Source: Streptomyces sp. NRRL F-5727
GTDB lineage: Bacteria; Actinomycetota; Actinomycetes; Streptomycetales; Streptomycetaceae
Reading direction: 5' to 3'
Assembly: GCF_000719555.1 (NCBI RefSeq)
Contig: NZ_JOGX01000001.1
Location: 62,001-126,000, forward strand
Length of the DNA: 64,000 nt
Part shown: positions 50,331 to 58,942 of the stretch, piece by piece
How the letters are laid out: each line of letters starts with the position of its first letter
Position numbering within the stretch: position 1 is the first letter of the stretch
The notes under the pieces: generated by a model
Seen by the model: the letters and a program-made list of their open reading frames with translations, nothing else
What the model was told of the DNA's origin: nothing
The model's database searches: none
Translations under genes and position numbers: made by a program

Positions 50331-51085
50331 TGCGTGTCGCCCTCTTCGCCACCTGCGTCAACGACGCGGTCTATCCCGCCACGGCCGTCGCGACCGTGAG
50401 ACTCCTCGAACGTCTCGGCGTCACCGTGGACTTCCCCGAGGCGCAGACCTGTTGCGGACAGCCGCAGTACAACACCGGCTACCGCCGCGAGACCGAACCG
50501 CTGGTCCACCGCATGGCCCGGGCCTTCGAGGGTTACGACCACGTGGTCACCCCGTCCGGGTCCTGCGTCGCCATGGTCCGCGACAACTACCCCCGGATCG
50601 GGCGGAAGGCGAAGGCCGAGGGGCGCGGCGCCGCACTGAGCGAGGCCGCCGACTCGCTCGTCCCGAGGACGTACGAGCTGACGGAGTTCCTGGTCGACGT
50701 CCTCGAAGTGACGGACGTGGGCGCCTACTTCCCCCACCGGGTGACGTACCACCCGTCCTGTCACGGCCTGCGGATGCTCGGCCTGGGCGAGCGGCCGCGC
50801 CGGCTCCTGGAGGCGGTGAAGGGCCTGGAGCTGGTGGAGCTGCCGGGGGCCGAGGAGTGCTGCGGCTTCGGCGGCACGTTCGCCGTGAAGAACCCGGACG
50901 TGTCGGCCGCCATGGGCGCCGACAAGATCCGCAACTCCCTGTCCACCGGCGCCGACGTCCTGTGCGGCGCCGACAACTCCTGCCTGATGCACCTCGGCGG
51001 GATGCTGCGCCGCCAGGACGCCCCGCAGCGCGCCCTGCACCTCGCCGAGATCCTCGCGAGCACGGAAGAGGAGCCCTTCGCATGA
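50330..51085 (+). CDS. lutA: L-lactate utilisation protein LutA (Fe-S)
   Basis: This 251-residue protein has two CCG cysteine-rich domains: TCCGQPQYNTGYR with the following SGSCVAMV, and YHPSCHGLRMLG with ECCGFGGTFAVKNP and ADNSCLMHLGGML. They are ligands for a non-canonical Fe-S cluster. LutABC together oxidise L-lactate to pyruvate and pass electrons to the chain. Coupled to rhaB by TGATG and to lutB by ATGA. Here it completes rhamnose breakdown by using the lactate made from lactaldehyde. Confidence 0.93.
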   Translation: MRVALFATCVNDAVYPATAVATVRLLERLGVTVDFPEAQTCCGQPQYNTGYRRETEPLVHRMARAFEGYDHVVTPSGSCVAMVRDNYPRIGRKAKAEGRGAALSEAADSLVPRTYELTEFLVDVLEVTDVGAYFPHRVTYHPSCHGLRMLGLGERPRRLLEAVKGLELVELPGAEECCGFGGTFAVKNPDVSAAMGADKIRNSLSTGADVLCGADNSCLMHLGGMLRRQDAPQRALHLAEILASTEEEPFA

Positions 51086-52518
51086 GCGGGACCTTCATCG
51101 GCATGCCGGCCTTCCCGAAGGCCGCCCGCGACGCCGTACGCGACACCACCCTGCGGGCGAACCTCCGCCACGCCACCCACACCATCCGCGACAAACGGGC
51201 GGTCGCCGTCGCCGAACTCGCCGACTGGGCCGAGCTGCGCGAGGCCGGGAAGCAGATCAAGAACGAGACCCTGCTCAACCTGGACACGTACCTGGTCCAG
51301 TTGGAGGAGGCGGTGACGGCCGCCGGCGGCACCGTCCACTGGGCGGCGGACGCGGCCGAGGCCAACCGGATCGTCGCCGGCCTGGTCAAGGCCACCGGCG
51401 AGACCGAGGTCGTCAAGGTCAAGTCGATGGCCACCCAGGAGATCGGGCTGAACGAGGCTCTGGAGGCGGAGGGCATCCGCGCCTACGAGACCGACCTCGC
51501 CGAGCTGATCGTGCAGCTGGGTGAGGACCGCCCGTCACACATCCTGGTCCCCGCCATCCACCGCAACCGCGGCGAGATCCGCGACATCTTCGCCTCCGAG
51601 ATGGCCACGTGGGGGCGCGAGGCACCCGACGGCCTCACCGACAGCCCCGCCGAACTCGCCGAAGCGGCCCGGCTGCACCTGCGGGAGAAGTTCCTCCGCG
51701 CCAGGGTCGGCATCTCCGGCGCCAACTTCATGGTCGCCGAGAGCGGCACCCTCGTCGTCGTGGAGTCGGAGGGCAACGGCCGCATGTGCCTGACCCTCCC
51801 CGAGACCCTGATCTCCGTCGTCGGCATCGAGAAGGTCGTCCCCACCTGGCGGGACCTGGAGGTCTTCCTCCAGACCCTCCCCCGCTCCTCCACCGCCGAG
51901 CGCATGAACCCGTACACGAGCATGTGGACCGGCACCGCCGACGCCGACGGCCCGACCGCCTTCCACCTGGTCCTCCTCGACAACGGCCGCACCGACACCC
52001 TCGCCGACGAGGTCGGCCGCCAGGCCCTGCGCTGCATCCGCTGCTCCGCCTGCCTCAACGTCTGCCCGGTGTACGAGCGGGCCGGCGGCCACGCCTACGG
52101 CTCCGTCTATCCCGGACCCATCGGCGCCATCCTCACCCCGCAGCTGCGCGGCACCCAGAGCGAGGTCGACGCCTCCCTCCCGTACGCCTCCTCCCTCTGC
52201 GGCGCCTGCTACGACGTGTGCCCCGTCGCCATCGACATCCCCGAAGTCCTCGTCCACCTGCGGGAGAAGGTCGCGGAGCAGGGCGGTCCCGGCCACCGCC
52301 TGGAGAAGGCCGCCGTCAAGGCGGCCACCTGGATCCTCGACCACCCGGCCGCCCTCGCCGCGGGCGAGCGCATCGCGTCGAGGACGCGCGCCCTGCACCC
52401 GAAGAAGCTGCCCGGCCCCGGCGCGAGCCAGTGGACGGAGAGCCGCGACCTGCCCGAGATGCCCGCCGAACCGTTCCGCGACTGGTGGAAGAAGAACCGC
52501 ACAGGAGACCGCCCGTGA
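51082..52518 (+). CDS. lutB: L-lactate utilisation protein LutB (ferredoxin-type)
   Basis: This 478-residue protein has an N-terminal LUD domain and, from about residue 313, two 4Fe-4S motifs: CIRCSACLNVCPVY and CGACYDVCPVAIDIPEV (near residue 371). It carries electrons between LutA/LutC and the respiratory chain. The start at ATG 51082 overlaps the lutA stop. The C-terminal ~70 residues show the WILDHPAALAAGERIASRTR helix common in the family. No odd features seen. Confidence 0.93.
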   Translation: MSGTFIGMPAFPKAARDAVRDTTLRANLRHATHTIRDKRAVAVAELADWAELREAGKQIKNETLLNLDTYLVQLEEAVTAAGGTVHWAADAAEANRIVAGLVKATGETEVVKVKSMATQEIGLNEALEAEGIRAYETDLAELIVQLGEDRPSHILVPAIHRNRGEIRDIFASEMATWGREAPDGLTDSPAELAEAARLHLREKFLRARVGISGANFMVAESGTLVVVESEGNGRMCLTLPETLISVVGIEKVVPTWRDLEVFLQTLPRSSTAERMNPYTSMWTGTADADGPTAFHLVLLDNGRTDTLADEVGRQALRCIRCSACLNVCPVYERAGGHAYGSVYPGPIGAILTPQLRGTQSEVDASLPYASSLCGACYDVCPVAIDIPEVLVHLREKVAEQGGPGHRLEKAAVKAATWILDHPAALAAGERIASRTRALHPKKLPGPGASQWTESRDLPEMPAEPFRDWWKKNRTGDRP

Positions 52519-53156
52519 GCCAGAACTCCCGCGAACGCGTCCTGCGCCGCATCCGCCAGGCGCTCGCCGACGCGCCCCACGCGCCGGAACCCGCCCGCGA
52601 CTACCTCCCCGCCCACACCCCCGACGACCCGGCCGCGATCCTGGACCTCCTCCACGAGAACCTCGCCGACTACCGCGCGATCGTGCACCGCGCCACGGAG
52701 GCCGAACTCCCCGCCCTCGTCGCGGAGCTCCTCGACCGGCACGGCGCCACCACGGTCGCCGTGCCGCCCGGGCTGCCCGCCGCCTGGCTCTCCGCGACGA
52801 CCGCGGAACAGCGCCACGACGCGGACACCCCGCTCGCCCCACGCGACCTCGACGCCACGGACGCCGTGGTCACCGGCTGCGCCCTGGCGATCGCCGAGAC
52901 CGGCACGATCGTCCTGGACGGCGGCCCCGGCCAGGGCAGGCGCGCGCTCACCCTCGTCCCCGACCTGCACATCTGCGTCGTACGCGCCGCCGGCCAGACC
53001 GTCGCCTCCGTCCCGCACGCGCTGCCGCGCCTCGACCCGACGCGCCCCCTGACCTGGATCTCCGGCCCCTCCGCCACCAGCGACATCGAACTCGACCGGG
53101 TCGAGGGCGTCCACGGCCCCCGCACCCTCCAGGTGGTGCTGCTCACCGGCGCGTGA
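52515..53156 (+). CDS. lutC: L-lactate utilisation protein LutC (LUD domain)
   Basis: This 213-residue LUD-domain protein starts at GTG 52515, overlapping the lutB stop (GTGA). It has the helix SRERVLRRIRQALADAPHAP, the ALAIAETGTIVLDGGPGQGR loop that is the core LUD signature, the LHICVVRAAGQTVASVPHAL strand and WISGPSATSDIELDRVEGVHG at the end. It is the third subunit of the LutABC lactate-oxidising system and the last gene of the rhamnose-lactate operon. A strong terminator follows 28 bases later. Confidence 0.92.
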   Translation: MSQNSRERVLRRIRQALADAPHAPEPARDYLPAHTPDDPAAILDLLHENLADYRAIVHRATEAELPALVAELLDRHGATTVAVPPGLPAAWLSATTAEQRHDADTPLAPRDLDATDAVVTGCALAIAETGTIVLDGGPGQGRRALTLVPDLHICVVRAAGQTVASVPHALPRLDPTRPLTWISGPSATSDIELDRVEGVHGPRTLQVVLLTGA

Positions 53157-53183
53157 TGCCCGCGCGCCCCCGCGTACGCACGA

Positions 53184-53228
53184 AGACGGCCTCCCCCCCA
53201 CCGCGACGTCGGTGGGGGGAGGCCGTCT
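53184..53228. terminator. Bidirectional terminator
   Basis: AGACGGCCTCCCCCCCACC (53184-53202) pairs with GGTGGGGGGAGGCCGTCT (53211-53228) with a single bulged C and an 8-base loop. It separates the convergent lutC and MFS transporter genes. Confidence 0.88.
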
Positions 53229-53237
53229 CTTCGGGGG

Positions 53238-54869
53238 CTATGCCGGGGCGTCGGCGGCGGTGCGGGGCGCGTCGCCCTGCGCGGCGTCGCCGGCGTCCCC
53301 GCCGTCTCCGGCTTCCTCCGCGAGCCGCTGCATGCCGCTGGTCGTCTTCAGCGGCTTCTCCTTGACGAAGAGGACGGCGACGAGCGCGAGCGCCGCGAAC
53401 GGGGTCGCGATGAGGAAGAGTTCGCCGGTGGCGACGCCGTAGGCGTGCTCGACGATCTCGCGGATCGGGGCGGGGAGGGTCGCCATGTCCGGCACCGCGC
53501 CGTGCCCGGCCGCGCCGCCGCCGGCCGGCACGCCGGCGTCCGCGAGGCCCTTCGACATCTCAGAGGCGACCCGGTTGGCGAGGATGGCGCCGAGGACGCT
53601 GGTGCCGATGGTGCCGCCCAGGCTGCGGAAGAACGAGAGGACCGAGGTGGCGGCGCCCAGCTCGGTGGCCGGGACGTCGTTCTGCGCGGCCAGGACCAGG
53701 TTCTGCATCAGCATGCCGACGCCGACGCCCATGACGGCCATGTAGAGGCTGGTCAGGGCGAAGGAGGTGTCGGCTCCGATGGTGGAGAGGAGTCCGAGGC
53801 CGGCCGTCATGGTGAGGCCGCCGGCCACCAGGTAGATCTTCCACCGGCCGGTCTTGCTGATGATCTGGCCGGCGACGGTGGAGGAGACCAGGAGTCCCAG
53901 GATCATGGGCAGGCTCATCAGGCCGGCGACCGTCGGGGACTTGCCCAGGGAGATCTGGAAGTACTGCGAGAGGAAGACGGTGCCGCCGAACATCGCCAGG
54001 CCGACGAAGAGGCTGGCGACGGTGGTGAGCGAGACGGTCCGGTTGCGGAAGATCCCGAGGGGGATGATCGGCTCGGGCACCCGGGACTCGACGAAGACCG
54101 CCGCGACAAGCAGCAGGAGTCCGCCGCCGGTCAGGGCCGCGGTCTGCCAGGAGGCCCAGTCGAAGCTGTTGCCGGCCAGCGTGACCCAGATGAGGAGCGC
54201 GCAGACGCCGGCGACGATGAGGAAGGCGCCCAGGTAGTCGATCTTCGCTTCGCGGCGCAGGTCGGGGAGGGTCAGCGTCCGCTGGAGCAGCACGATCGCG
54301 AGCAGCGCGAACGGGACGCCGATGAAGAAGCACCAGCGCCAGCCCAGCCAGGAGGTGTCGACCAGGACGCCGCCGATGAGCGGTCCGGCGACGGTGCCGA
54401 CGGCGAACACGGCGCCGAAGATGCCGGCGTACTTTCCGAGCCGGCGCGGCGGGATGACGGCCGCCATCACGACCTGGGCGAGGGCGGTGAGACCGCCGGC
54501 GCCGATGCCCTGGGCGACCCGGCTGAAGATCAGCAGCCCGACCTCCTGGGAGAAGCCGGCCAGCAGCGAGCCGACGACGAACAGGCCCAGGGAGATCTGG
54601 AGGAGGAGCTTCTGGTTGTAGAGGTCGGCGAGCTTGCCCCAGAGCGGCACGGTGGCCGTCATGGCGAGGAGTTCGGCGGTGACGACCCAGGTGTAGGAGG
54701 ACTGGGTGGCGCCGAGGTCGGCGATGATCCGGGGCAGGGCGTTGGCGACGACGGTGCCGGCGAGGATGGAGACGAACATGCCCGCCATCAGCCCGGACAT
54801 GGCCTGGAGTATCTGCCGGTCCGACATGGCGGCCGGGGGCGCCTGGACCGGCGCCGCTGGTGAGGTCAC
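53238..54869 (-). CDS. MFS drug exporter, DHA2 (EmrB/QacA) type
   Basis: This 543-residue protein starts at GTG 54869 and has 14 predicted membrane helices. It shows the antiporter motif region ANALPRIIADLGATQSSYTW, motif A-like WGKLADLYNQKLLLQISLGL, ARVAQGIGAGGL-type motif B (FSRVAQGIGAGGLTALAQVV) and motif C AVGTVAGPLIGGVL. Members pump drugs and metabolites out using protons. It lies 24 bases after a TetR gene in the same direction, so it is expected to be induced when that repressor binds a drug. A Gly/Ala-rich loop and a long acidic C-terminal tail are species-specific additions. Confidence 0.9.
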   Translation of the reverse strand: MTSPAAPVQAPPAAMSDRQILQAMSGLMAGMFVSILAGTVVANALPRIIADLGATQSSYTWVVTAELLAMTATVPLWGKLADLYNQKLLLQISLGLFVVGSLLAGFSQEVGLLIFSRVAQGIGAGGLTALAQVVMAAVIPPRRLGKYAGIFGAVFAVGTVAGPLIGGVLVDTSWLGWRWCFFIGVPFALLAIVLLQRTLTLPDLRREAKIDYLGAFLIVAGVCALLIWVTLAGNSFDWASWQTAALTGGGLLLLVAAVFVESRVPEPIIPLGIFRNRTVSLTTVASLFVGLAMFGGTVFLSQYFQISLGKSPTVAGLMSLPMILGLLVSSTVAGQIISKTGRWKIYLVAGGLTMTAGLGLLSTIGADTSFALTSLYMAVMGVGVGMLMQNLVLAAQNDVPATELGAATSVLSFFRSLGGTIGTSVLGAILANRVASEMSKGLADAGVPAGGGAAGHGAVPDMATLPAPIREIVEHAYGVATGELFLIATPFAALALVAVLFVKEKPLKTTSGMQRLAEEAGDGGDAGDAAQGDAPRTAADAPA

Positions 54870-54893
54870 TGCGTTCTCTTTCTCGGGGGTTCG

Positions 54894-55580
54894 TCAGTCG
54901 TGGGAGGCGGGGGGTGGGGGAAGTCCGGCCGCGAGGTGTTCGAAGGTCTCGCGGAAGACGTCCGCGAAGGGGACCTCCCCCTGCCGGACGCTCCAGTGCT
55001 CGACGGCGACACGGACCGCCGCGCCGCCGACGGCGGCGAGCAGGCGCGGGTAGAGCCCGAGGGCGCGCCGTCGTTCCTCGTCGCCCGGCGAGGCGAACTC
55101 GGGGCGGTCCTCGGTGAAGAGCGGCGAGCCGGCGCCGATGCGTTCGGCGAGGGTCTCGGCGAGGCCGAGTTCGTCGGCCATGTGGGCGCCGATCCGCCGC
55201 GCGAGGAGTTGGGGTGCCTTGCGGAGGACTTCGGCGTGGAGCCGCCACAGCTCCTGCTGCCGCTCGACCTCCTGCAGTTCCGCCGCGAGGGCTTCGCGGA
55301 GCGCCTCCAGCGGGGAGAGCGCCGGTGGAGCGGCGAGCACGGCGCGGCGGACCCGGTCGCTCGCATCCGCGCTGACCATGACGAAGACCTCGTCACGGGA
55401 GTCGAAGTAGTTGAAGAACGTACGCGTGGAGACCCCGGCCGCGGCGCTGATGGCGTCGACGGTGACGTGTTCGGCACCGTGCTCCGCCGCCAGTCGTACC
55501 GCCGCCTCGACCAGTGCGGCACGCGTGGCCCGCTTCTTGCGCTCTCTGAGCCCGCCCTCGGCGGGCACCCCCTCCACCAT
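54894..55580 (-). CDS. TetR-family repressor
   Basis: This 228-residue protein starts at ATG 55580. It has a canonical N-terminal HTH (LVEAAVRLAAEHGAEHVTVD, then ISAAAGVSTRTFFNYFDSRD) and a C-terminal ligand domain. It precedes the DHA2 exporter by 24 bases in one operon and probably represses it from the repeat-bearing region upstream of its own start. No Cys or metal site suggests a non-metal ligand. Confidence 0.9.
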   Translation of the reverse strand: MVEGVPAEGGLRERKKRATRAALVEAAVRLAAEHGAEHVTVDAISAAAGVSTRTFFNYFDSRDEVFVMVSADASDRVRRAVLAAPPALSPLEALREALAAELQEVERQQELWRLHAEVLRKAPQLLARRIGAHMADELGLAETLAERIGAGSPLFTEDRPEFASPGDEERRRALGLYPRLLAAVGGAAVRVAVEHWSVRQGEVPFADVFRETFEHLAAGLPPPPASHD

Positions 55581-55593
55581 AGGTGCATGGTAC

Positions 55594-55619
55594 GCAAAAA
55601 TGCAGACCCTGCAAAAATG
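55594..55619. promoter_or_regulatory. Possible TetR operator (repeated GCAAAAATG)
   Basis: GCAAAAATG occurs at 55594-55602 and again at 55611-55619, 17 bases apart, just before the TetR start. It is the one AT-rich patch of the region. A direct rather than inverted repeat is atypical for TetR, so it could also be promoter elements. Confidence 0.35.
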
Positions 55620-55635
55620 TCTTCCGTGGGCCGAG

Positions 55636-56574
55636 TCAGGCCGGACGTTCGGTGACCAGCAGCTCTGCCAGGTGGTCGGCGAACCGGGTGATCAGGTCCA
55701 GCCGAGGCCCACTGCGAGCGACCCGGAAGCCGTGTCGCCGCGCCCAGAAGGCGGCCTGCACCGCATGGAACTGGGCCCAGCGCCGGACGCGCTCGCGGTC
55801 GAGCTCCGCCGCGTCGGCGAAGACGTCGAGGAGCCGATGGACGGCCCTGCCCAGGTCGTCCGCCTCAAGGAGCGTCAGCGCGCGGGACTTCAGCAGGGTG
55901 CCGCCGTCGTAGGCGGGATCGCCCACGAGCCCCTTGGGGTCGACGGCGAGCCAGGGCTCCCGCTCGGCGCGCAGGATGTTCCGGGCGTGCAGGTCACCAT
56001 GGACGAGGGTGTCCGGCTGGACCCGGCCCAGCTCGCGTACGGTCGCGCAGGCGGCGTCCAGCACCCGGCGCGGCAGGGCGTGCGACAGCTCCTCGGCGTC
56101 CCCGCGCAGCTCCTCCTCCCAGGCGTCGGCCCGCTCGCTCAGCCGCGGCAGGCCGGCCGGCGCGGGAACGGCGAGACGCCGCCCGAGCCGCCCCGCGACC
56201 GCCACGACCTCCTCCCCGTCCTCGACCTCCGCGAGGGTCGTCGCGTGGACCCGCTCCAGCAGCATCGCGAACCGCGCGTCGTCGCGCTCGTGCAGCAGCA
56301 CGGCGCCACGCCCGCCCCAGGCCACGAAAGCGTCCGGCTCGTGGACGTTGCCGGGATGCGGGAACGACACCTTCAGTACGGCGCTCTCCCCGCCCCGCCG
56401 CCGTACGGGAACGATGACGCCGACACCCCCGTGCATGACGGCCCCGTCCAGCGCGCACCCCCAACGCCCCAGCAACTCCCCCACGATTCCGGGCAGTTCG
56501 GCCGTCCAGACCGCCCCGGCCTCGCCCTCGCGCTCGACAGTGCTCCGTACGAATTCCTCTGGCATCGCGAACAT
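55636..56574 (-). CDS. Aminoglycoside 6-phosphotransferase-like kinase (APH(6) family)
   Basis: This 312-residue protein is complete for the aminoglycoside/hydroxyurea kinase family. It has the N-terminal VWTAELPGIVGELLGRWGCA, nucleotide Lys in SAVLKVSFPHPGNVHEPDAF, catalytic DTLVHGDLHARNIL and metal-binding WLAVDPKGLVGDPAYDGGTL. The family includes streptomycin 6-kinases, which inactivate the drug by phosphorylation. No streptomycin biosynthesis genes are nearby, so it may be a resistance gene kept for defence or act on another substrate. The start at 56574 (MFAMPEEF) or three codons later. Confidence 0.85.
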   Translation of the reverse strand: MFAMPEEFVRSTVEREGEAGAVWTAELPGIVGELLGRWGCALDGAVMHGGVGVIVPVRRRGGESAVLKVSFPHPGNVHEPDAFVAWGGRGAVLLHERDDARFAMLLERVHATTLAEVEDGEEVVAVAGRLGRRLAVPAPAGLPRLSERADAWEEELRGDAEELSHALPRRVLDAACATVRELGRVQPDTLVHGDLHARNILRAEREPWLAVDPKGLVGDPAYDGGTLLKSRALTLLEADDLGRAVHRLLDVFADAAELDRERVRRWAQFHAVQAAFWARRHGFRVARSGPRLDLITRFADHLAELLVTERPA

Positions 56575-56674
56575 CCCGGCACCCTACGCGCCGCCCCGCC
56601 GCACCCGCCAAGGCCCGATCCCCGATGCCCGGCGGCGCGGGTCCCCGTCGACGCGGCGGGGACCCGCGCCCCCC

Positions 56675-57418
56675 TCACCTCAGATGCCGGGCGAGGAACC
56701 GGGCCCCGCTCTCCAGCTCGAACCACGGCACGCCGGTGTGCCCTCCGAGATTGGCGTGCAGGGTCTTCTCCCGGGACCCGAAGGCGTCGTACAGGTCCAG
56801 CGCCGCCTGACGGTCGTTCCCTTCGTCGTCCCACTGCAGGAGCATGTGGACCGGAACGGTGACGTGCCGGGCCTCCTCGAACATGACGGCGGGGATGAGA
56901 CTCCCGGCGAAGAGCCCCGCGGCCACGAGGCGCGGCTCGACGACGGCAAGCCGGACCCCGAGGGAGATCACGCCCCCTTCGTACCCGACCGGACCGCCGA
57001 TGCCGGGCAGCGCCAGGAGCGCGTCCAGGGCGGCCTGCCATTCCGGCACCGCCTTCTCGACCAGCGGCAGCACGAGCGCGTCGACGATCTCGCCGCCGAC
57101 CGGCTCACCGGCCTCCCTCGCCCGCCGCAGGTCGGCCCGGGCCTGCTCGGCGGCCGCCCACCGAGGCCGCTCACCGCTCCCGGGCAGCTCGATGGTGGCC
57201 GAGGCGAGGCCGTACTCCGCCGCGTAGTACCGCGCCCGCCCCGCCAGCCGGGGATACATCGTGCGCAGGCCGAGCGGAGGGTGGCCGATGAGGACGAGAG
57301 GCGCCGGCTCGGGCGCGGACGGCGGCGTCCACAGGATGCCGGGGATCTCGCCGAGGGTGAACGCGCGCTCGACGACGCCGTCGTCGAGAAGCTGCTCAGA
57401 GGTGAAGGTGAGGTGCAC
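56675..57418 (-). CDS. Alpha/beta hydrolase with altered nucleophile elbow
   Basis: This 247-residue protein starts at ATG 57418. It reads like the dienelactone-hydrolase-like alpha/beta group: LVLIGHPPLGLRTMYPRLAG (oxyanion side), LLQWDDEGNDRQAALDLYDA (Asp), and LHANLGGHTGVPWFELES (His). The expected G-x-S-x-G reads PVGYEGGVISLGVRL, where a Ser is two positions later than a standard elbow, so either the nucleophile is that displaced Ser or the enzyme is inactive. It is monocistronic. Confidence 0.75.
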   Translation of the reverse strand: MHLTFTSEQLLDDGVVERAFTLGEIPGILWTPPSAPEPAPLVLIGHPPLGLRTMYPRLAGRARYYAAEYGLASATIELPGSGERPRWAAAEQARADLRRAREAGEPVGGEIVDALVLPLVEKAVPEWQAALDALLALPGIGGPVGYEGGVISLGVRLAVVEPRLVAAGLFAGSLIPAVMFEEARHVTVPVHMLLQWDDEGNDRQAALDLYDAFGSREKTLHANLGGHTGVPWFELESGARFLARHLR

Positions 57419-57671
57419 GGTCGTGCCCTTTCAGGAGTGCTCGAACGGCGCTCCCGGACGACACCTACCGCCCGACCGTGACCCCGGAGAGGAGCACCCA
57501 TGTCGAAAATGCGTTCACGGGTACCACCTCCTCGTTCTCTCGCACGGCCTGCGGGAGGCTAACAGAGCGCGGCCACCCCCCGCCGGAGATTTTCCGCGCC
57601 GGCGCCGGCGCCGTGATCACGCAGCGGACCGATGGCGTACCGTCCCTGGAGACCGACTGAGAGAGGACGCC

Positions 57672-57758
57672 GTGACCACGCCCGTCAGCCCCTTCGGCTC
57701 CCCACCGCGCTGTGCCTCGACCGTCGCGGGCGTCCGCCCCGAGGCCGTGGCCGCGTGA
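57672..57758 (+). CDS. Possible leader peptide coupled to the VOC gene (28 aa)
   Basis: A GTG at 57672 follows GAGAGGAC and opens a 28-residue frame (VTTPVSPFGSPPRCASTVAG, then VRPEAVAA). Its TGA overlaps the GTG of the VOC gene (GTGA). The position and coupling suggest that its translation feeds ribosomes to the next gene. No known motif; 57419-57671 upstream shows nothing else. Confidence 0.35.
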   Translation: MTTPVSPFGSPPRCASTVAGVRPEAVAA

Positions 57759-58204
57759 ACCGGCCGGCGCACGGGACGCTGCACCACGTCGAGATCTGGG
57801 TGCCCGACCTCGACCGCGCGCTCGCGTCGCTGGGCTGGCTGCTGGAGGCGCTCGGCTACACCGTGTCCCAGAGCTGGGCCACCGGCCGCAGCTGGCTGCT
57901 CGGTCCGACGTACGTCGTCCTCGAACGGTCCCCGGCGCTCACGGCCGACCGGCACGACCGCCGCCGCCCCGGGCTGAACCACCTGGCGTTCCACATCGAG
58001 GACGCCGCGACCGTCGAGAAGCTGACGGCCGAGGCCGCCGAGCACGGCTGGCACCTGCTCTTCCCCGACCTCCACCCCCACGCCGGCGGCCCCCGGCAGT
58101 ACGCCGCCTACCTGGAGAACGACGACGGCTTCGAGGTCGAACTCGTCGCGACGTCCTGGCCGGAGCGGTCGGCGGAGGGCCCGCCGACGCCGCCGGTGCC
58201 GTAG
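57755..58204 (+). CDS. VOC-family (glyoxalase-like) protein
   Basis: This 149-residue protein starts at GTG 57755. Its two beta-alpha-beta-beta-beta modules carry metal-ligand positions His in LHHVEIWVPDLDRALAS, His in GLNHLAFHIEDAATVEKL and Glu in NDDGFEVELVA. This is the usual 2-His-1-Glu set of glyoxalase/bleomycin-resistance fold enzymes. The last ~15 residues after EVELVATS run over the opposite-strand gene 58108-58476. The reaction cannot be predicted from the sequence. Confidence 0.82.
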   Translation: MNRPAHGTLHHVEIWVPDLDRALASLGWLLEALGYTVSQSWATGRSWLLGPTYVVLERSPALTADRHDRRRPGLNHLAFHIEDAATVEKLTAEAAEHGWHLLFPDLHPHAGGPRQYAAYLENDDGFEVELVATSWPERSAEGPPTPPVP

Positions 58205-58476
58205 AAGCGTCCCTCCTCGCACAGCGCGTCGATCTCGGCGTTCTCCTCCTCGCTCAGCTGCGCGTCCAGGGCGACGCCGATGACGTGGCGCGCCCGGGCC
58301 AGGCGGCGGGCGACGTCCCAGTCGGCGACGAACGTGCCGACGGCGTGCGCGTCGGCGGTTCCGGACGCCCGGCGGGATCCGAGTCGGTCGAGGGAGACGA
58401 CGAACTCGTTCAGGTCCCGCAGCACGGCGACCACCTCGCCGAGCGGCAGGCGGACCTCCCGGGATTCCGTGTCCAT
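58108..58476 (-). CDS. Hypothetical protein (122 aa)
   Basis: The ATG at 58476 overlaps the stop of the ArsR gene (ATGA). The protein is helical and charged (EVVAVLRDLNEFVVSLDRLG, DWDVARRLARARHVIGVALD, then an acidic EEENAEIDALCEEGRFYG). The final ~25 residues are low-complexity Ser/Gly and overlap the VOC gene from the other strand, so the natural end may be shorter. It is part of the ArsR/SulP neighbourhood. The family is not recognised. Confidence 0.65.
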   Translation of the reverse strand: MDTESREVRLPLGEVVAVLRDLNEFVVSLDRLGSRRASGTADAHAVGTFVADWDVARRLARARHVIGVALDAQLSEEENAEIDALCEEGRFYGTGGVGGPSADRSGQDVATSSTSKPSSFSR

Positions 58477-58877
58477 CAGCCGGTTCGTCCCTGCGGATTC
58501 GCGTTGAGGTCGGCGAGGAGCTCGGCCTGCCCGGCGAGTACGCCGGAGAGGATCGTCCGGGCGACCGCGAGGAGATCGACCACCTCGGGACTGGTCAGGG
58601 AGTAGAACACCGCCGAGCCCTCGCGGCGCGCGACGACCAGGTTCGACCGGCGCAGCACGGCGAGCTGCTGCGACAGGTGCGCCGCCTCGACGTCCACCTC
58701 GGCCAGCATCTCCGACACCGCGTGGTCCCGCTCGCTCAGCAGCTCCAGCACGCGGATGCGGACCGGGTGTCCGAGCGTCTTGAAGAACTCGGCCTTCAGT
58801 TGGTACAGGGGCGCCTTCACCGGGCCCACCGCCCGTGCGTCCGTCGCCGCGTTCGCGGTATCCCTCGTCGTGAGCAC
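58476..58877 (-). CDS. ArsR-family regulator
   Basis: This 133-residue protein starts at GTG 58877. The winged helix is canonical (APLYQLKAEFFKTLGHPVRI, SEMLAEVDVEAAHLSQQLAV, LVVARREGSAVFYSLTSPEV). No CxC metal site is present in the HTH, as in many actinobacterial ArsR proteins of this group. It overlaps the following hypothetical gene and sits among SulP/STAS genes. The truncated ArsR before the sulP gene shares its APLYQ...FF-LGHPVR-RVLE opening, so the two are related. It is a candidate for the operator at 61451. Confidence 0.85.
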   Translation of the reverse strand: MLTTRDTANAATDARAVGPVKAPLYQLKAEFFKTLGHPVRIRVLELLSERDHAVSEMLAEVDVEAAHLSQQLAVLRRSNLVVARREGSAVFYSLTSPEVVDLLAVARTILSGVLAGQAELLADLNANPQGRTG

Positions 58878-58942
58878 GCAGAACTCTTCGCCATGGGGAC
58901 ATCCTCGCTGCTGCGCCGTCCTGACGGACGCCCGGCCCCGGG

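Noticed and set aside
57478..57660. 60-aa plus-strand frame before the VOC gene
   Set aside because: Poor third-position bias, no ribosome site and no neighbour coupling.
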